Below, one piece after another: positions 22,653-35,592 of a DNA stretch of 64,000 nt. A program made the position numbers and the translations under genes. The notes under the pieces were generated by a model that saw only the letters and a list, made by a program, of their open reading frames with translations, made no database searches and was not told the DNA's origin. The stretch lies in contig JAHLJT010009419.1 of the NCBI GenBank assembly GCA_031308135.1, positions 182,048,856 through 182,112,855 of the forward strand. The letters run 5' to 3'. This DNA comes from Acheta domesticus (Eukaryota > Arthropoda > Insecta > Orthoptera > Gryllidae). How positions within the stretch are numbered: position 1 is the stretch's first letter; the number at the start of each line of letters is the position of its first letter.

Positions 22653-25600
22653 TACATATTTCCAGTACGTCATTACAATATACAAATGTAATTTCTTCAA
22701 AAGCTGAAGAACATATTACAGCAATGAATTATCAAAAATGAGATTGACATTCATCAGTTAATAAACTACGTAAAACAAACATACAAAAGAAATATACAAC
22801 AAAAGTTAACTTATTATTATTAAATTATATTAGGTACACATTTCAACAGACATACATGCTCTAACACAGAAGAATCCAATGATTCAAAAGAAATTTCTAC
22901 TCACTATTTCATGGACTAATCAAAAGATATTTCTGAACTGAGAAGTTGCCTCATTGCTGGTCTCATTTTATGCCTAAAATAAAATCCAAAAATTGAGATG
23001 GCATATGTTGAATAGAGATTGGTATGTCTGAATGCAAACTAACATAATAGCAGCCACCCCATGACACAGAATCCAGGAAAAAGCAAATCACCACCTTTGC
23101 TTCCAAAGATAAAATTTTTTACCAAGATTTTTTGGGTCATTCAAATTTACAATATTAAACATGTTTTTGTTATAACATGAAACAAACATCCTAATAAAGT
23201 AATCGAGTAACCCATGTGTGTCTGTATCATTCACGGTTAGATCCCTTTCCGTTCACCAACCGAGACCATGGAAGTGTTATTTGTCTCTGTGACTTATTTT
23301 TTTTGCAGCTCCATCCAAAGATAAATTGTGATTTACAGCATTTATAAGAGGTGATCAATAACTCATCTGATTCCTCCTGACAAGACAAATTGATTAACAA
23401 AATTCTTAGCCACATCCTTATATTTTTATGGTTCCAAAACACCTATGAGAATATCAGGGAAACACTGATTACTATGAATTAATATCCTCTTTTTCCAGCA
23501 TTTATGTGAATCATTACAATACAATCCAAAAGACTACCAATAATTAAACCAATTTTGTAATGAATTATCAAGAAATATGTTGGGGAGGTTCATTCTTTAA
23601 GAGTCCCTGGGATAATATTTTCCCCACCTCCTATATCAATGGAGTTTGTAAGATTTTATAATTCCTGCATGACATCTTATTAGTTTCTGCCCTCTCTAAT
23701 GAGGTGCATAACAAATTTGCTTATTTAGTACCAGGTGAAACTTTTACGAATTAAAAACAAGGTAAATGGGAAATATTCCTCCTATTCCTCCTTGTGAGCG
23801 AAGCCCTTTCCAGATTGCAAAAATTCCTGCAAAGAATTTTAGTTTCAGTAGTTTATTTTTGCGTGTGGAATAGATGAGATCAGTATGAAAATACATAGTC
23901 TTATTTCCTGCATTATTACAAATTAATCTCCTGAATTTTTTTTAAAACATTTATTAAATACTAGTGGAACCCGGCAGACATTGATCTGCCCTTTATCTCC
24001 CTCTTTCTCCTTCCGTCTCCCACCCCTCCTACGTCTCCCTCCCTCTCTCCATCACTCCCTCATCTCTCTGTCCATCTCAGTGTGACCATCTCTGTCTCTC
24101 TCTGTGTCTCTGCCCCTCTCATTCACATTTAATTGCAGATTCTGCATGTCTCTGAGCAGGTGGGGTAAAATCTAGAAGTGCTGGACCAGCAAAAATACAG
24201 AATTTTCAAGATCTCATCCTGTAGATTACGGTATGAAAAACATTTCTTTGAGGGTTTTGATCTCAAAATTTTAGTTTTTAATGACCTAGAACACTTTGTT
24301 TAGGTGTTAATGATATAGATTCAATAATGCTGCCGAGTGTTGCGGAATGCATTTGACATGAATATCTAGTTTTGTTCTGAATAACTTTTTTTCATGAATT
24401 TTTCCGATATTTCAATATTTGTTCTGCTATTTGGAGCAGAGATGAAATTGACAAATCAGAGATAATTAAAGTTGGTCCAGCCATTCTTGAGTTATAAACT
24501 AACTCAACTTTGTTTTATTTATTTAGATCAGAGAAATACCGAGTAGTAATACATTGTTTTAGTGCACACGTGGCCTTTCAAAACAAGCACCATCTTCCAT
24601 TTTTTATGAAATAGCAAAGATACTATGATCGATTATGTTAAGTGGTGTCTAGATACCCAATATAATCGAAAGATGGCTGAAAACAGTATTTTTCATTATT
24701 TTATTTCTCAGAGGAGTCAGTAAAATTTTATTCTAACAATGACATTAATTTTCAATTCATGAATTCCACATTTCAAATTCTCACCTGGTGAGGAGAAATG
24801 TAATGAACAAGCATTCACCTGGAAAATTGATGACGATTCTAATGATGACAATATGCTCAATATTATATTTTCTGGTACGGGCAAGCATGTTTATCTGATA
24901 TCTCTGAATACATACAATATCATTATTACAATTTTGCAGAGAAATAACTTCCACAAACTCCTTAAACATTTTTATTTCCCAGATCTCTGACATACTGCAT
25001 CAGATCTTGAATGAAACCAGAAAAATGAGCAGCTGCCTGATCTTTGCATCTTCCGATGAGAACTCTTTTTGGCACCTTGTCATGTTACTTGTCAAAAGAT
25101 TTTCCATTGTCCGTATTTTGCAACTACGCAATATTGTTTTTTAGCAATCTTTCTTCTGAACAGATAAACTGATCTCTATATTTCTCTTTTATATTGTAAT
25201 TGAAAAATCTGTCATTTACTGAAAGACAAACAGAATCTACATAACATAATTCCTCCTGCACATGGTTCCCTAACCCACCAAAGAAAGAAAATGTTGTAGC
25301 ATAATTGTCTTTTTCCTTCTTAGAACAATGCAGATCTTTCTGTCTCTGATGTTAAAACAGGCAACGTAACACTCTTCACTGGAATAATTTGTACCCCTCG
25401 ATTTTAATTACTTGATTTAGTTATTTTCCTTTATTTTATTTAATTTTTTGATTTGAGACTATTTTTATACAACTTCATTCCATTGATTATTTAGCCCATA
25501 AAATCACAAGCTAAAACTCTATTGGATTTATAGGTACATGAGAAAATATTTTCCCAGAAAACTACGCATGACTATTGTAAGTCCAGGAACAGGTACTGCG

Positions 25601-27227
25601 ATAATATCTTCCTACCTCACAACTTTCAAAATAAAAATAATTTTCATAAAATGTGTTAATATCTTTAATCAGAACCTCCTTCCTTATACTACCAACATTT
25701 TCTCTTGATGCAGTGATACAATATTTTCAGGTCCCAACCTTTAACCCCTTAAAGGGTCAAACATTTAAAATGTGTTATGGGGGAGTTTTGAAGCCGCCAG
25801 CAAAAGTGACCACAATTGATTGGTCTCATCAAGATGAAATGATTGGCACTTTTTTTAGCTTTATTTTTCTAGAATGTTCTGGAAGTATTCTAAAATAAAT
25901 ATGTTTTGGTTGATTTTAAAGTACACCTACAGTGCTGAAATGCTGTAGATTACTACACTGCCTTTCCAGCTCAACGTGAATCCTTAGGACACGATTCGTT
26001 AAACTATCGATAGTTAAAACTTACTACTGTGTAATGAAATACAAATTCATAAAAAGTACTTTTAGCAATAGTATTTCAAATGACTCATGTTTCTGGGGAC
26101 AGATGAGCAAGGCGACTTTATTGTTTTTGAAATTTCTTTCTAATAGGAACACATCAATATTGTCAGCTTGAAAGTACTCACCAGCAGAGGCACCCGTCTA
26201 AACTAGTTTATTTAAATATTTCAATAAAAGTCTCATAATAATATACATAGACTTACGATGTAATCTTTTTAAATAAATGTTTGTTTCATGTTTTAATAAA
26301 AAAATATAAATAATACAAATTGAAATATACAGATGAAAACATAAGAAGTTATAACTTGACTAGTACAAGCTAACAAGTTAACTTATAAGGCCTACAGGAG
26401 ACCATTGATCATGAACACTATATGAAAAGTACTGCTTCTGTAATTACATATAGTTGAAATAACGACAATACAAATAATATTTTTCAAATATGTGTACACA
26501 GCACAACAATGACAGTGCAATGGTGTATTACAACAATGTTCAAAAGCAATATCAATGAAACATGTAGTTTATTAATATGCAAACAGGTATAGCAGAGACA
26601 ATTTCCCTTTTTAAATAATTTGAAACCATCTATAATACCACGTTTCTAATAAAAGCTTTCACATTTTGTCATACTGAGAGATCTTAAAATACTATTACTT
26701 ATAAATTTTAAAAGAACACGTGTTCAAGTTTATTTAAGAAACATTAAACCCAAGGTTTATTTCAAAACAATCGATATGCTTTATTCTTGAATAATCTTGC
26801 TTACAAGACAATTAGTAAGCAATTACATTTACAATAGACAAAATTAAAACAAGCAAAAATATTATTTGAAATTATTTTTGTTCTTCCAAAACGGTCACTC
26901 TGCATGTAACATGGCTATTCAATTTATTTAAATTGACCAATTCAATAAAAAAAAAAATTCCCTTGGCAACAACAATATACTTAACAAATTTCAGAAATAA
27001 AAAATTAAAGAAATAATTTGTTGTCAACAATCATAATATTAAAAAGTCTGGTAATAGAGCAAAATGAATCAAGAGTTTGAGTTCAGCGATTTTTCCTTTT
27101 GTTTCCAGAATTTATCAATATTTTGTCTCTTGTTTAGAGTTTTAATTAAACATTTAAAAAAAAAATTTTTTATGAGAAATAAGGAGTAAAAAAGTTTCAT
27201 AAATAAAATTCCTTTCTTAATACTTAC
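22653..27227. other. Long stretch without recognised genes
   Basis: AT-rich with short chance frames only. It contains the pyrimidine-rich tract at 23975-24125. It lies between two GFRP-like exons on the minus strand and may be intronic or intergenic. Confidence 0.4.
23975..24125 (+). repeat. Pyrimidine-rich (CT) low-complexity tract
   Basis: Starts just after ACTAGTGGAACCCGGCAGAC, which looks like a conserved dispersed-repeat boundary. It then runs for about 150 bases as interrupted CTCTCC/TCTCTG units. Confidence 0.7.
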
Positions 27228-27452
27228 AAGGTTTCGATGTCATTAAAGGTTCTGGTTCTGCAAATTCTGCTCTCATAGTCCACATATACTCATTATAATC
27301 TTGTTTAACAGAAGTTGATGATGATGCAACAACTTTATATCCTAATACTTCAAGAGCCGTGAGAATTACACATGGATGTGTTAAATATACAATGGTGGAA
27401 TCATCACTGTACCCTCCTGAAGCAAATCTCTTTAGTTGTTCTATATCAGAAG
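27228..27452 (-). CDS. GFRP-like exon, second half of a domain
   Basis: The acceptor ttgatttcag precedes 27452 and a perfect gtaagt donor follows 27228. The exon reads SDIEQLKRFASGGYSDDSTI, then VYLTHPCVILTALEVLGYKV and YNEYMWTMRAEFAEPEPLM. This follows mammalian GFRP order: a SDPEL-like helix, the PPxxVLxxLExxGFxV block and a terminal W-x-L. It differs from the other copies in intron position and has a C-terminal extension. It ends in phase 1; joining directly to the exon at 20671 would give a stop at the junction codon, so it belongs to another transcript or gene copy, or to an isoform ending there. No first exon was found. Confidence 0.5.
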
Positions 27453-30425
27453 CTGAAATCAAAAAGATATAGTTTACATGAGACAATCAAGCATTTACTT
27501 ACTTTTATTCTCATGACTATAAATAGCAAACTTGAAAACTATTATCACTGATCATTTGACAATTATAGTACTGACAATTTATTTAGGCATCCTATCTCTG
27601 CAGTCACCATTATTTAACCTTTCCTAATACACAGTCACAAAAGTTGGATGATTGCTAGTGTGCAGAATACAGTGACAGGCAATGTAGATATACGTTACTA
27701 TTACGCTTACTTTGAAAATAACCTTCAGCTACCTCAATTTACTGTCTTTGTTTAATAACTTCTACATAATGTTTATTTAATGGATAAAATTGTTTTTATT
27801 CTCTCTCACTGAAAATGCAGAATAAAAAATAAAGACTCAACAAAACTTAGTAAGTAAATGTACAGTCTGCAAATCCTGAAATATTTTTCAACAAAACTCA
27901 TGAACATTAAATGACAATGTTTACATCTCTATAATCTTTTTGTCAATGAATATTGTATAGAGATTCAATACTGTAAGTGTATACTGTAACAACTAATGAG
28001 CCAATTAAACAAAAGAAATATCCATGAAACTTTTACATGTCATATGTGCAAAAAAACGTAGAATAAAGTAATATTCTCACAAAAATATTTCTTTGACTAC
28101 CAAATCACACTGAATTTTCCTAAAGCATTTACACTACATACAACCACCACTTTCCGTAAACAATTTACTAAAGTGACCAATTTTTTTTTTCATGAAAAGG
28201 AGGACAAAAAATATTTAAGAAAATATATAACATAAATAGAAGAAATATTTTATTAATTCAAACAAATATACACTAATTGTGATTAAATCACTTAATTATT
28301 TAATTAAACCAATATTTTCCATTGAATGAATATTTTTTGTCAATATATCATTTTCTCACAATACATTGGTAATTTCAGAGCAAGAAATATCCTTCATATT
28401 AAACTATATAGAAAATGCTGTAGCTAGAGAATCAACATTCAATCACGATTTCTTACGAGTCCAAAAATCGTTACCAATATTGAAAAAAACAACATTTTGA
28501 TGCATCAGATAAAACCATTACACTGCATTTTTCAATACTTGAACAGAAAATTTTCAATACAGCTACAAAACTTTTCCAATATTTTAGTTGTACATTCTAT
28601 ATTAACAAAACTCTATGAATTTTGTAATGAAGTACAAATGTTCCCTCCATTACAGTTAATCTCTAAATTCAGAGATTAACAGATTAATTTTAAAATATTG
28701 AAAAGTAGGATAGGTAGGAGCAGAGTCATATCTAGGTATTCAGGGGGTTATGACAAGCACAGAATTTGCGCCCCTGTCAGCATACTTCAAATTAGGGTTA
28801 TCATTTGTTTAAGCATGCAAACTTGAAATAGCACTCCTTGCGAGTGGCACCCATGGCACGTGCCATGACTGCCAGACTGTAGATTCGTCTCTGGATAGGA
28901 GGACACTTTCCGAGGGAGGACAGAACCTACCAAGGAAGACTGTCCTCCCTCAAGGAGGACAATTGGTCACCTTAAGTTTGCAAATCCAGAAAACAATGAC
29001 CACATATCAATGGTTTAATATACACAAGGAAAATGTGTAGTAAATACATTGTTAGGTAATTGGTTCTTCCAATCAACAATTTCTTCTGCACTAAAAACAA
29101 CAAACATCAAAAAATTATATCATGGAAAACCAATGTTTTTGCTTATTGTTACCATTTTTAGCCACAATTGTGAAATGTTGATACACAAATACATTTTCTG
29201 GAGGCTAATCATTGTCTTTGAGACACAAAGCAAGGACAATATTTTTAATTGTTAAAAGATTGTACATAACGTCTTCATTGATCTTACCAGAATAAAAATC
29301 AAAATTTAATTTCTAGAACTCAAAAGGGTCCCCACATACCTTTTAGTCCCGATACTAAAACACGCCACGGTTGCCGATGACCATAAGATGCAAGGTTTCC
29401 TCTCACTAAAATGTAGGGCATCGATCAAAATTGTATGCTAGAACAATTGATCAAAATTATGAGAAGACAATGGTACTTAGTATAATCTTAAATAACATGT
29501 TGTTTAAACAACAACTATCTGCACGAACTGACATCCGTTTACCCCAGATCTTTAAAACACATATCTCCGGGCGGCAAAAATCCACCCACATAATTTTGAA
29601 AATTTGGATTTATCAAATGATATCAATTTCAGGTTTGACTCTACCACAAACAAGAAATTTTCCTAATACTGCCTGATGTTAAACCAGAAGAGATTTAGAG
29701 TGATCTTAATATAGACACCAGAAAAACAAGGGCAGAAAAATCACACCAAGCTATGTTTATTACCTAATTCCAACAGGAAAATTTACAGATAGCTTTTCGA
29801 TAATACAAAATACTTGCTTGGATGCTATGACACTGACAACAGGACGCTTTCCACACGCCTTGCACCTGCGCGATTTACTAAAGCGCGTTCTAATTAACTT
29901 CCCCGTGACCAATTCTATGAGCTTTTTGACCTTGGTCTACGAAGTGTCAGTAAGTAGTAATCAGTCTAGAATTCACTGAACGAAAATGGATGCTTTAAAA
30001 GAAAATCAACTTAAATGTTACAAGAGTTCATTCTGCGGGAAGTCTATCAACTTTTGATTAAAACCTAAAGAAATTCAGGCAAAAATAAAATAAACATTTA
30101 TTTCAGTGAGAAGGATCGAAACGTTCACTTGTAATCATGAATGTTCGTTTGGTTTGATGTCCTCTGCTAGAGGCTTTATTTTCAAAATTGGTTAGATAGC
30201 CCATTTAACTTTATGATTTGAAAAATGATTAATTTGAGGGCGTATAGGTATTGTAATTATTTGCAAACTAATAGTAAATAGTAGCAGAAATTAGGCAATC
30301 TCGCATGTTTCCTGAACATTCACTAAATTTGGACGATTGAGACAAAAATCTAGGAAGTCTTTAATGCGATATGTAATCATTTCAACCCTCTGCAGCTCCG
30401 CAGTCATAGTATACATACATAATAC

Positions 30426-30500
<75 letters not shown>

Positions 30501-30880
30501 GCAAGTGTACATTTGTACATTCAGCGGCCATTGACAAAATTCATTTCATTTACATTTTATTCTTTCATTTTGAGGAATCTCGTTGTGTGCGTGTGTGAAA
30601 CCACAGAACTTTAAAGGATATTCACCGGAGGGTATTCACTAAAAGTTAAGAACTGTATTTCACTCACAACATTGTCATAGACAAACTTTTTTTTTAATAT
30701 AAATCTAATTGCATTGAAAAAATATTTATCATGTATCTTTTAACTTCAGAAATCTATTGAAAATAATTCATATTAAATAAACAATGACATGAATGTCATA
30801 ATTACAATATAATTGAATGATATACTACATATTATTTCGTTATAAAACAGACATGTTTGAATAATCCATTATGAACTTAA
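27453..30880. other. No gene recognised
   Basis: AT-rich with an (AT)n microsatellite at 30428-30500. The segment at about 29830-29950 is less AT-rich and could be a promoter for the minus-strand genes, but nothing decides this. Confidence 0.35.
30428..30500. repeat. (AT)n microsatellite
   Basis: About 70 bases of pure AT dinucleotide. It produces a spurious Tyr-Ile repeat frame. Confidence 0.95.
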
Positions 30881-31045
30881 TTTAAAATGTTATGTTAACG
30901 AAGTATTTTGTGGAATAATGCATGAGAAAAACCATGCTTGATGGAAAATTACACATTGAACGCACTCGATAGAAAACGTGGTGTTGAAGTATCGACTGGG
31001 CAGTGAAAACGGAGGTGACGTAAAACCTGCGGAGGGGTGGGAAGG

Positions 31046-31122
31046 CCCTTTCCGGTGTGCTCTACAGGGTGAAGGTAGAGGAATTTGTTGGTTGAGTTCG
31101 AAATCTCTTCCCATCTTCCAAA
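31046..31122 (+). promoter_or_regulatory. Tctp leader with probable 5'TOP tract
   Basis: CCCTTTCCGG begins at 31046, 77 bases upstream of the Tctp ATG. Tctp mRNAs are known TOP messages whose 5' end is a C followed by a pyrimidine run, so transcription likely starts within 31046-31049. There is no TATA box at the right distance. The rest of the leader (to 31122) has CTCTTCCCATCTTCCAAA just before the ATG. The start site is inferred. Confidence 0.5.
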
Positions 31123-32427
31123 ATGAGGATCTACAAGGATATATTTACCGGTATGTTAACTCAAATGGTTACTTTCTTTCAATTTATGGTATAGTTTGTG
31201 AATGTTTCCTAGGAAAAACTGGAGAGAAATGCAATGAGTGTCTTGGTGTTCGCGTGTGTCAAGCGATCCAGACAGGCGTTATAGTGACATTACACAGATA
31301 GACTAAAGTTAGCTTATTAAATGTTACGAATATTATAAGTGCAAGTGTTACATTGTTAAACTTCTTCTTTTAGGTGATGAAATGTTCTCGGATTCCTACA
31401 AAATGAAACTCGTCGATGATGTTATGTACGAAATTTATGGAAAAGTAAGTCACTAGTATTTAAATGGAAATTAGTTTGCCTCTGCACATACTAATACCCA
31501 TACTGTGTATGATTTTATGGGAGCAAAGTGTGCGACATTATGTGCTTAGAGTTTTCATATTCACATTTTGTGAACGAAGAGAACTCGTTAGCCAACATCT
31601 GTGAAGAAAAAAAATAGAATTATTAGCATTGTTTTTCTCCTAACAGCTTGTGACTAGAAAGCAGGGAGACGTAGTTCTAGAAGGTTCCAACCCTTCCCAA
31701 GAAGAAGCTGATGAAGGCACCGAAGAAGGTGTTGAATCTGGAGTTGATGTTGTACTCAACCACAGACTTTGTGAAACCTATGCTTTTGGAGACAAGAAGG
31801 GCTACACTGCTTACCTTAAAGATTACATGAAAAAGTAAGTTCATTCAATTACAAATAAAGCAGCAAGTAATGTTTATATTCCTGGAAAATGGTATAAATT
31901 TTTGAGGGGTCATGTTACAAGGTTTAAAATTGATTTAAAATTATTTTAATATTTTTTTATATGGCACGTCTTTAGTGTTGGTGTGGAAAGTCATTAAGTA
32001 TTCCTGCCAAATTTATTCTATGAATTTTGGAGTTTATACAACTTGGTATTTTTCTTAGCATATTAGAATGTGAACAAAGAATAAGTTACTGATGCATTGT
32101 TATTAGGCTTGTCCAGCGATTGGAAGAAAAAGCTCCTGACCAAGTTAGTGTTTTCAAGAACAACACCAATAAAGTTATGAAAGACATTCTGAGTAGATTT
32201 TCAGATTTACAATTTTTCACTGGTAAGTTCTGGGTTTCTGAGGAATGTTCTGTAATATTAGTACTATAATCCCAAACAATGTCTGCAAATGCTTTTAAAT
32301 TTTGATTACAGGTGAGTCAATGGATATTGACGGAATGGTGGCCTTGCTGGAATATCGTGAAATTGATGGAGATAGTGTTCCAGTTCTTATGTTCTTCAAG
32401 CATGGTCTAGAGGAGGAGAAGTTTTAG
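31123..32427 (+). CDS. Tctp: Translationally controlled tumor protein (TCTP), complete, five coding exons
   Basis: The exons are 31123-31150, 31374-31444, 31647-31834, 32107-32222 and 32312-32427. All introns are GT-AG, and phases match throughout (519 nt, 172 residues, the usual length). Hallmarks in order: [40 protein letters not shown], the flexible acidic loop [20 protein letters not shown] with LNHRL (TCTP signature region), [18 protein letters not shown] (second signature), [29 protein letters not shown] and the C-terminus [15 protein letters not shown] is an abundant cytosolic protein with roles in growth control (Rheb/TOR and 14-3-3 links in Drosophila), calcium binding and survival. 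The gene looks intact and functional. A gtaagt 24 bases after the stop suggests that the 3'UTR is spliced. Confidence 0.97.
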
Positions 32428-35415
32428 ATTGCGACTTTTTATGGATTATTGGTAAGTTACATATTTCACTACGTACATTTTTAGTTTCTTAAATGTCTAC
32501 TACTTGGGTAATTGAATTGTTTTTTAATCTGTGTTGTCAATCTTGTTAGAAATCTGACAGTTACGTTGTTAAATTTTCTGTGATCTGTATATTTCAAATA
32601 CCTCGTGCACTATTCACAGCAAAATTACCATAGGTGGACAGCTTTGTGTTCTTTTAATATCAATTTTCAGCAACAAAGTGCAGAGTATGCCCCATATTTA
32701 AGGTTTGATAAGTTTAAAATGTAAAAAGTTTGAAGTAACAAGGGTTTTTATGCAACTTGCATGAACAGCTGAGGGTGCAATATGATTGTTGCTAAGAAAC
32801 TAAATTTCACATTATTTCTATAGCTCATTTGTGAACATTAATGGTGTCTTGTGAAATGCATGAAGATATCTATAAATGACTGTTTCAGAGGAAAACAAAT
32901 GAACATTTCCAGTTATTCCCTATGGCAATTTTTGAAGTAGTAGATGTGGGTACACTGGCTGAAATGGGTTAAGTTTGCATATAGTCTATAAAAAGGTTGT
33001 TTAGAACTTGTATAACAATTTTTGGAGAGAATATTTCTTCTTTAACTGTTTACTTACGATTGGGAAACAGTTTTCTTCGTGACTTTCAACCTAGCACTAT
33101 GAATGGGATGTTTCTCTCCGGACCTCTTAGAGGCATGTGACAGTTCATATCTCGGGCGTTTACTGAGGATGATAAGCGGCACGGCAGCAATTCCCATGTA
33201 TTGGAGATGCGGCCTACACAAGGTGATAATAGGGATAGGTCCAGGAGTGCAATATCAGCAGTCGTTGGCCGCTGTGACATTCTGTGTGTTTAGTGTGCCA
33301 TGGCTTTCAAAGCAAATTAAGAGTATTATGAAAGCTTACTTTCACCTGGAGATGGTGCCCTAACTCAAGAAGAAATCTAAAAGGAATATGGATAAGAGGA
33401 AACAGCGTCCCCTATTGTTTGTGAAATACAAAAGACTTCAAATTTAAAGTTTGTAAATAAACATTTTTTTTTCCTGCGGGAAAAACCAGGTAAACATTGG
33501 ATTTTCAATGTTTTTGCAAACTTCGCTTCTTTTATCAGCGACACATTTTTGTTTTTAATATATTGGAAAACAAGAGAAAATAAATTGGAAATGGAGAAAA
33601 GATGGTAATAACAATATTGACGTCAGTCAGTAAACTTCATAGTTTGCAATCGGTAACAGAATTTGCAAATGTGCACTGCAAATTATTTGCACAAATTTGT
33701 TTAATAATGTATAATTTGAATTTAATTGAGAAATGTTTCTAATTAAGTGATACCAGTTTTCTTTCATATGAGCAGCTGCACTTCATTATGGTACTGTATC
33801 CAGAATGATTTAAAATAACACTAGAAACGGTGTATTTGTATTTAAATATTTCAATCACTGTATTGTCATTATTATTATTATTTGAAGAGTACGTAACCCA
33901 TATAGACATAGCCCCTATTTCTGCTTGTGTATATACACATCACTTTGTGGCCCACTGCCCATGAGGCAGGTAGGAAGACTTGCCTTCTTATGCAAGATTA
34001 GCCTGAGTCAGCCCTCATCAACATTCCCTGTGGTTATACCTCCACTGGGGGTCAAGCATATTCATCTATTTAAAAGTCTACCGCTAGTACTGCAGAAGGA
34101 AAAAACTCTGAAACTAAAAGGTTAGTAGGTAATAATGTAGTAGTTTTTGGAAATATGAAGTACAGAGAAACATGCTGAAACCAACTGAACCACTTGGTAT
34201 TTACCATTAACAATCATTTTTCTTTAGAACCTTGAGTGTTTGATTTTCCCATAATTCTATTTGGGTTTTGGGATCTTTCAGCTTCTATGGTAAAGAAAGT
34301 CCAAAAGTAATGAGTAGATACTGATAATGTGAATGATGGAGAAATAGTGGAATGAAGAGCAAGGAAACTAACCTTTTAAAACTTACCATTGTGTTCTACA
34401 AAGTTCATATGGATTAAGAATCAAAACTAGGTCATAATGATGGGGATGAGATGAGCCCTTGTTAAAATTACTTCTCAGAGGTTGCCTCTTCCTGTAGTCA
34501 GTGGCTAGGCATATTCATGTGTAAACCTGTATTATACAGACATTACATCCTGATAACATTGCAGTTTTGGTCAATCTATTTTAGAAGCGCAAGACCAAAT
34601 GGTAAAAGTCCAAATGTTGGTTATGTATCTTCCCATTTTAAGATGGATTGCCAGGTTGCTGAACTGTTATGTGGCATGCATGAATTGATTAATTTCTGAG
34701 AGTTAAGCTTCTGTGCATCCATGGCAATCATATGGTAGGTGTGATTAAAAGTGTAGATAACAAATTCACACCATTAAAATGCCCAAATTAGGCATACATT
34801 TCCCTTTTCATAACTTCTATTAACCCTTTGCATACAAAGCAGGGTACACATGTATCTCAATCTCACTTTTTTACTTGCGTATGTTTTGCTTATTTTGTGA
34901 TATTGAAATTTCATTACATCGTCTTAAATACTTCCGTTGACAATTAAGTCTTAGAGAAAGTGTTAAGGTGTTTTGCGTTCTCTACTTAAAAACAAGCACT
35001 TGGGGTACATTTGTACAGTTTGGTATTCCAGGTCAAATTTTTTTCTCATTAATTAATAGAAACAGATAGAAATAGTTGAACAAGATGCAGTAAGTGTTAG
35101 TAATTTACGTGTAATGAGCTTTCAGATACACAAAGAATAAAAATGTGCATCATTTGCCTAAAACACGAGTAATCTTGGAAGAAGTATTTTAATGAAGAGT
35201 TTGGTGTAGTAAGAGAAACATAGGAATGAAGGAACTTCTATTAAATTTTTTTCATTATGTATTAACTGCTCAAAATAATGAAAATGTTCATATTGTTGTT
35301 CGTTATTTTATACTGCAAAGCAATCTTTCATATTATTTGAGTAGGGTAAATGTGCACCCCCACTTGGTATTCGGCGTTACATTTAGAGCCATGAGGTTAG
35401 GGTTTGAAGCGGATG
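32428..35415. other. Tctp downstream/intron region, no gene recognised
   Basis: If the 3'UTR is spliced (donor at 32452), this is the start of a 14 kb intron. An AATAAA near 33456 (TTTGTAAATAAACATTTT) is an alternative polyadenylation signal for an unspliced 3'UTR. Open frames at 33103-33363 and 33925-34125 are not recognisable. Confidence 0.4.
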
Positions 35416-35592
35416 TATACTGCGATTTTCGTAACTTTGTCCCTGACAGGAATCTGCTGTTTTGCTGCCATCCAATCAGGGGCTTATATTTCGCGACAGT
35501 GACTTCATTATGGTGATGTTCAAGCTCCCGATTGGATGAAACCATGAATAGCTGATTTCTGTCAGGGTCAAAGTTACAAAAATCACAGTATA
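35416..35592. mobile_element. Hairpin MITE (mariner-type, TA target), 177 bp
   Basis: The ends are TATACTGCGATTTTCGTAAC and, on the opposite strand, TATACTGTGATTTTTGTAAC. The pairing continues inward through CCCTGACAG and CATCCAATC almost to the centre, so the whole element can fold on itself. Flanking TA on both sides fits Tc1/mariner-type insertion. The same terminus (TATACTGCGATTTTTGTA) bounds the nested MITE at 60473-60729, so this is a family. Confidence 0.8.

Noticed and set aside
20494..27452. Direct splice of the exon at 27228-27452 to the exon at 20671
   Set aside because: The junction codon would be a stop, so the two exons cannot form one longer reading frame as seen.
30337..30534. 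Tyr-Ile repeat protein
   Set aside because: A translation of the (AT)n microsatellite.
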